Source: SLSG01 sp964477035 (GTDB lineage Bacteria > Bacteroidota > Bacteroidia > Bacteroidales > UBA7960). From it: a stretch of DNA of 8,922 bases. The stretch spans positions 1-8,922 of the forward strand of contig CAYZCW010000028.1 of NCBI GenBank assembly GCA_964477035.1. Direction: 5' to 3'. Below are positions 6,938 to 8,922 of this stretch, in pieces. Each line of letters begins with the position of its first letter. Within the stretch, counting starts at the first letter, position 1. The position numbers were made by a program, and so were the translations under genes. The notes beneath the pieces are model-generated. The model made no database searches, had not been told where the DNA came from, and saw only the letters and a list, made by a program, of their open reading frames with translations.

Positions 6938-7912
6938 TCACTTCAATTCCAAAAGCCATTCTTGGTTTTCCCTAAACCAAACGCAAAACCGCTTAAGGCC
7001 CTCTTCAATAGGCACTTTTGGCTTATAGCCTAACATTTTTTCGGATTTTGAAAGGTCTGCATAGGTAGTTAGCACATCCCCTGCTTGCAGGGGAAGCATC
7101 TTCTTTTTTGCATCCACACACAAGTTCTTTTCAAGCAGTTCTATAAAATATCCCAGCTTTACGGGTTTTGAATTTCCCAGATTAAATATCTCATATCGGT
7201 AATCCTTTCCCATGGCAGAGAGTATTCCGTCAACAATGTCCGACACAAAGGTGAAGTCCCTCTCCATATTGCCGTAATTGAAAACCTCAATCTCCTTTCC
7301 GGAAATGATACTCTTTGCAAATTTGAAGGTTGCCATATCCGGCCTTGTAAACTCTCCATATACCGTGAAAAACCTAAGACCGATCATATTTATTCCGTAT
7401 AAGTGACTATAAGTATAGGCCATAAGCTCAGTAGATTTTTTAGTTGCGGCATATAAGGAAATTGGCCTGTCAACGGGGTCGCTCTCAGAAAACGGCACTT
7501 TAGTGCTGTTTCCATATACCGAAGATGACGAAGCAAAAACCACTTTTTTGATGCCTGCCCCTCTTGCAAACTCAAATATATTCAGGGTTCCGACAATATT
7601 TGATTTTGCGTATACCTTTGGGTTCTCAATAGAATACCTCACGCCCGCCTGGGCCGCAAGATGGACTATCTGGTCTATCTTCTCGCCTTTAAGCTCAGGC
7701 ATTATTTCTTCAAAATCCGCAATATCCGCCTTTATAAAATGATAGCCCCGATTCTCTTTAAGTATATTATTTCTCTTTTCCTTAATCAAGGGAGAGTAAT
7801 AATCATTCATATTGTCTATTCCGATAACCCGATTTTTTGGATCTTTAAGGAGCTCTTTTGCGAGGTGAAATCCTATAAATCCTGCAGTTCCTGTAACAAG
7901 TATAGTTGCCAT
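6938..7912 (-). CDS. Probable UDP-glucuronate 4-epimerase (extended SDR)
   Basis: A 324-residue extended short-chain dehydrogenase/reductase. It probably interconverts UDP-glucuronate and UDP-galacturonate using bound NAD+. The cofactor motif is TGTAGFIG (7-14) and the catalytic pair is Tyr154/Lys158 in SLYAATKKS (152-160), with SSSSVYG (128-134). The blocks NDYYSP (36-41), HLAAQAGVRYSIENP (84-98) and LRFFTVYG...RPDMA (179-194) resemble UDP-glucuronate 4-epimerases more than GalE (UDP-glucose 4-epimerase), as does QAGDVLTTYAD (276-286). One difference is EFT (187-189) where that group usually has PWG. The presence of ugd and galU next door fits UDP-glucuronate as substrate. It starts 20 bases after the GT4 stop, so the two are probably cotranscribed. 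No good ribosome binding site is visible. A UDP-GlcNAc or UDP-GlcNAcA 4-epimerase is the main alternative. Confidence 0.87.
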   Translation of the reverse strand: MATILVTGTAGFIGFHLAKELLKDPKNRVIGIDNMNDYYSPLIKEKRNNILKENRGYHFIKADIADFEEIMPELKGEKIDQIVHLAAQAGVRYSIENPKVYAKSNIVGTLNIFEFARGAGIKKVVFASSSSVYGNSTKVPFSESDPVDRPISLYAATKKSTELMAYTYSHLYGINMIGLRFFTVYGEFTRPDMATFKFAKSIISGKEIEVFNYGNMERDFTFVSDIVDGILSAMGKDYRYEIFNLGNSKPVKLGYFIELLEKNLCVDAKKKMLPLQAGDVLTTYADLSKSEKMLGYKPKVPIEEGLKRFCVWFRENQEWLLELK

Positions 7913-7929
7913 AAATTAAACTTAATTTA
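7912..7929. repeat. AT-rich palindrome between GT4 and epimerase genes
   Basis: TAAATTAA and TTAATTTA flank a two-base centre (AC), just before the epimerase ATG. It could be a weak operator or simply chance in an AT-only gap. No function is claimed. Confidence 0.3.
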
Positions 7930-7932
7930 ATT

Positions 7933-8922
7933 TCACTTAGAGATTCTATTTTCCTTAATCGTATCCTGATATAAGGAGATATACTTCTTTGCCATTATCT
8001 TGTTGCTAAAGAGTTTTTCTGACTTTTTGAATGCTTCCTGCGCAATCTTCTTAGAGAGAGCCTTATTGTTTAGAAGCCCGTCTATCATTTCAGCCATCTT
8101 TTCTGCCTGGCCTCTTTCGACAAGAAGGCCTTCTTTGCCATTTGCAATTATCTCCGAATTTTCGGGTATATCTGTGGTTAAAATCGGGCATTTGTGCCGC
8201 ATAGCTTCAATCAGTACATTAGATTGCCCTTCATATAAAGTAGGCAGAAAAAATATGTCTGATGCCCTGAGGATTTCGGGTACATCATTTCTTGACCCAA
8301 CCAGCTTTATATGCCCGGATACTCCGCTTTTGGAAATAAGCCCCTCTACTTTTTTTTGTTCTCTGCCTTCACCTACATAGATAAATGCAAAATCGTCCCG
8401 TTTTTTTAACAGCTCTATTGCCGTTTTTATGTTTGTGGGATAATCTTTTTGTTTTCTGAAATTAGCCACCGTGGTTATTATTTTCTTTCCCTCCAAACCT
8501 AATTCTTTTTTAATATTACGGTTTTTTGAGACAACATCCTCAAATCCATTGTAGATCACCTCTATCTTTTTAGGGTTAAATGCAAAATACCTTAACAGAA
8601 AATTTTTTGTTGTGTAGGCATTTACCGCAATTTTATCCCCCAGCGGATCCAGTAGCCTTTCCAAAAAATTATAATGCAAGTCCCCAATATCTTTTGCCCT
8701 TATGCAGGAAATCTGAATATAGTTTTGCCTCAAAAAAACCTTGGAAATTTTGCAAAACAAATTGGCGTGAGTAAGCCACGAATGGACAATATCCGGCTTG
8801 AACTCATCCAAAATCCCCTTAAATTCTCCAAAGGCCGAAAGTCCGCCCTTAAGTATACGGACCTCAACCCCTAAAGAACGGATTTTCTCGGAAAAATACC
8901 CGTCAACAAACGCGCAAACTTT
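7933..8922 (-). CDS. Family 4 glycosyltransferase, 5' end cut by window edge
   Basis: The frame is open from base 8922 to the TGA at 7933, giving 329 visible residues; the start codon lies outside the window. A TTG at 8811 is in frame, but good GT4 sequence (FVDGYFSEKIRSLGVEV, residues 5-21) precedes it, so it is not the start. The protein has the GT-B fold: an N-terminal acceptor domain with FKPDIVHSWLTHAN (41-54), the linker EVIYNGFEDV (121-130), and a C-terminal donor domain. The donor domain shows VANFRKQKD (152-160), IYVGEGREQ (181-189) and LVGSRNDVPE (207-216). It ends with the E-x7-E signature Glu231/Glu239 in YEGQSNVLIEAM. About 30-50 N-terminal residues are probably missing compared with usual GT4 enzymes. 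It is a retaining transferase by family. Its donor may be one of the uronic acid nucleotides made nearby, but this is inference. The epimerase follows 20 bases downstream. Confidence 0.9.
   Translation of the reverse strand, partial: KVCAFVDGYFSEKIRSLGVEVRILKGGLSAFGEFKGILDEFKPDIVHSWLTHANLFCKISKVFLRQNYIQISCIRAKDIGDLHYNFLERLLDPLGDKIAVNAYTTKNFLLRYFAFNPKKIEVIYNGFEDVVSKNRNIKKELGLEGKKIITTVANFRKQKDYPTNIKTAIELLKKRDDFAFIYVGEGREQKKVEGLISKSGVSGHIKLVGSRNDVPEILRASDIFFLPTLYEGQSNVLIEAMRHKCPILTTDIPENSEIIANGKEGLLVERGQAEKMAEMIDGLLNNKALSKKIAQEAFKKSEKLFSNKIMAKKYISLYQDTIKENRISK

Noticed and set aside
8000..8380. 126-codon open frame on the plus strand
   Set aside because: It is the antisense shadow of the GT4 donor-binding domain.
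8803..8811. TTG 8811 or ATG 8807 as the start of the GT4 gene
   Set aside because: The reading frame of the GT4 continues upstream to 8922 with typical GT4 N-terminal sequence, and ATG 8807 is in another frame.

Overview
The window is part of a surface-polysaccharide (capsule, exopolysaccharide or cell-envelope glycan) biosynthesis locus. All nine genes found fit that theme, and almost every base is coding. No RNA gene, CRISPR array, insertion sequence, integrase or attachment site was recognised. No gene-free stretch longer than about 60 bases exists.

Organism: the host cannot be named from this sequence alone. An archaeon is my leading reading. Arginine is mostly AGA/AGG and isoleucine often ATA. 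Shine-Dalgarno sites are absent at most starts. The one divergent intergenic gap carries AT-rich boxes centred about 24 bases upstream of each start codon, as expected for archaeal TATA boxes on leaderless transcripts. A deep-branching bacterium that received this cluster is not excluded.

Layout, left to right. (1) Bases 1-4757 hold a leftward operon. In transcription order it is: a truncated CapK-like fragment (4757-4209), a full-length CapK/PaaK-like adenylate-forming ligase (4219-2897), a DUF362 protein (2900-1344), a class I SAM-dependent methyltransferase (1324 or 1261 to 665) and a family 2 glycosyltransferase that runs off the left edge (646 to 1). The first three genes overlap end to start, which indicates translational coupling. 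(2) Bases 4758-4819 form a divergent promoter region. (3) Bases 4820-6934 hold a rightward pair, UDP-glucose dehydrogenase (ugd) and UTP-glucose-1-phosphate uridylyltransferase (galU), 6 bases apart. (4) Bases 6938-8922 hold a second leftward unit: a family 4 glycosyltransferase entering from the right edge, then a probable UDP-glucuronate 4-epimerase. That unit converges on galU with only 3 bases between stop codons.

How the genes work together (inference from families): GalU makes UDP-glucose, Ugd oxidises it to UDP-glucuronate, and the epimerase converts it to UDP-galacturonate. The GT2 and GT4 enzymes would transfer sugars onto a growing glycan. The methyltransferase, the CapK-like ligase and the DUF362 protein are candidates for glycan modification. 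The most notable points are the CapK/DUF362 coupled pair, whose chemistry is undefined, the half-length CapK relative in front of it, and a clear drop in GC left of about base 1345.
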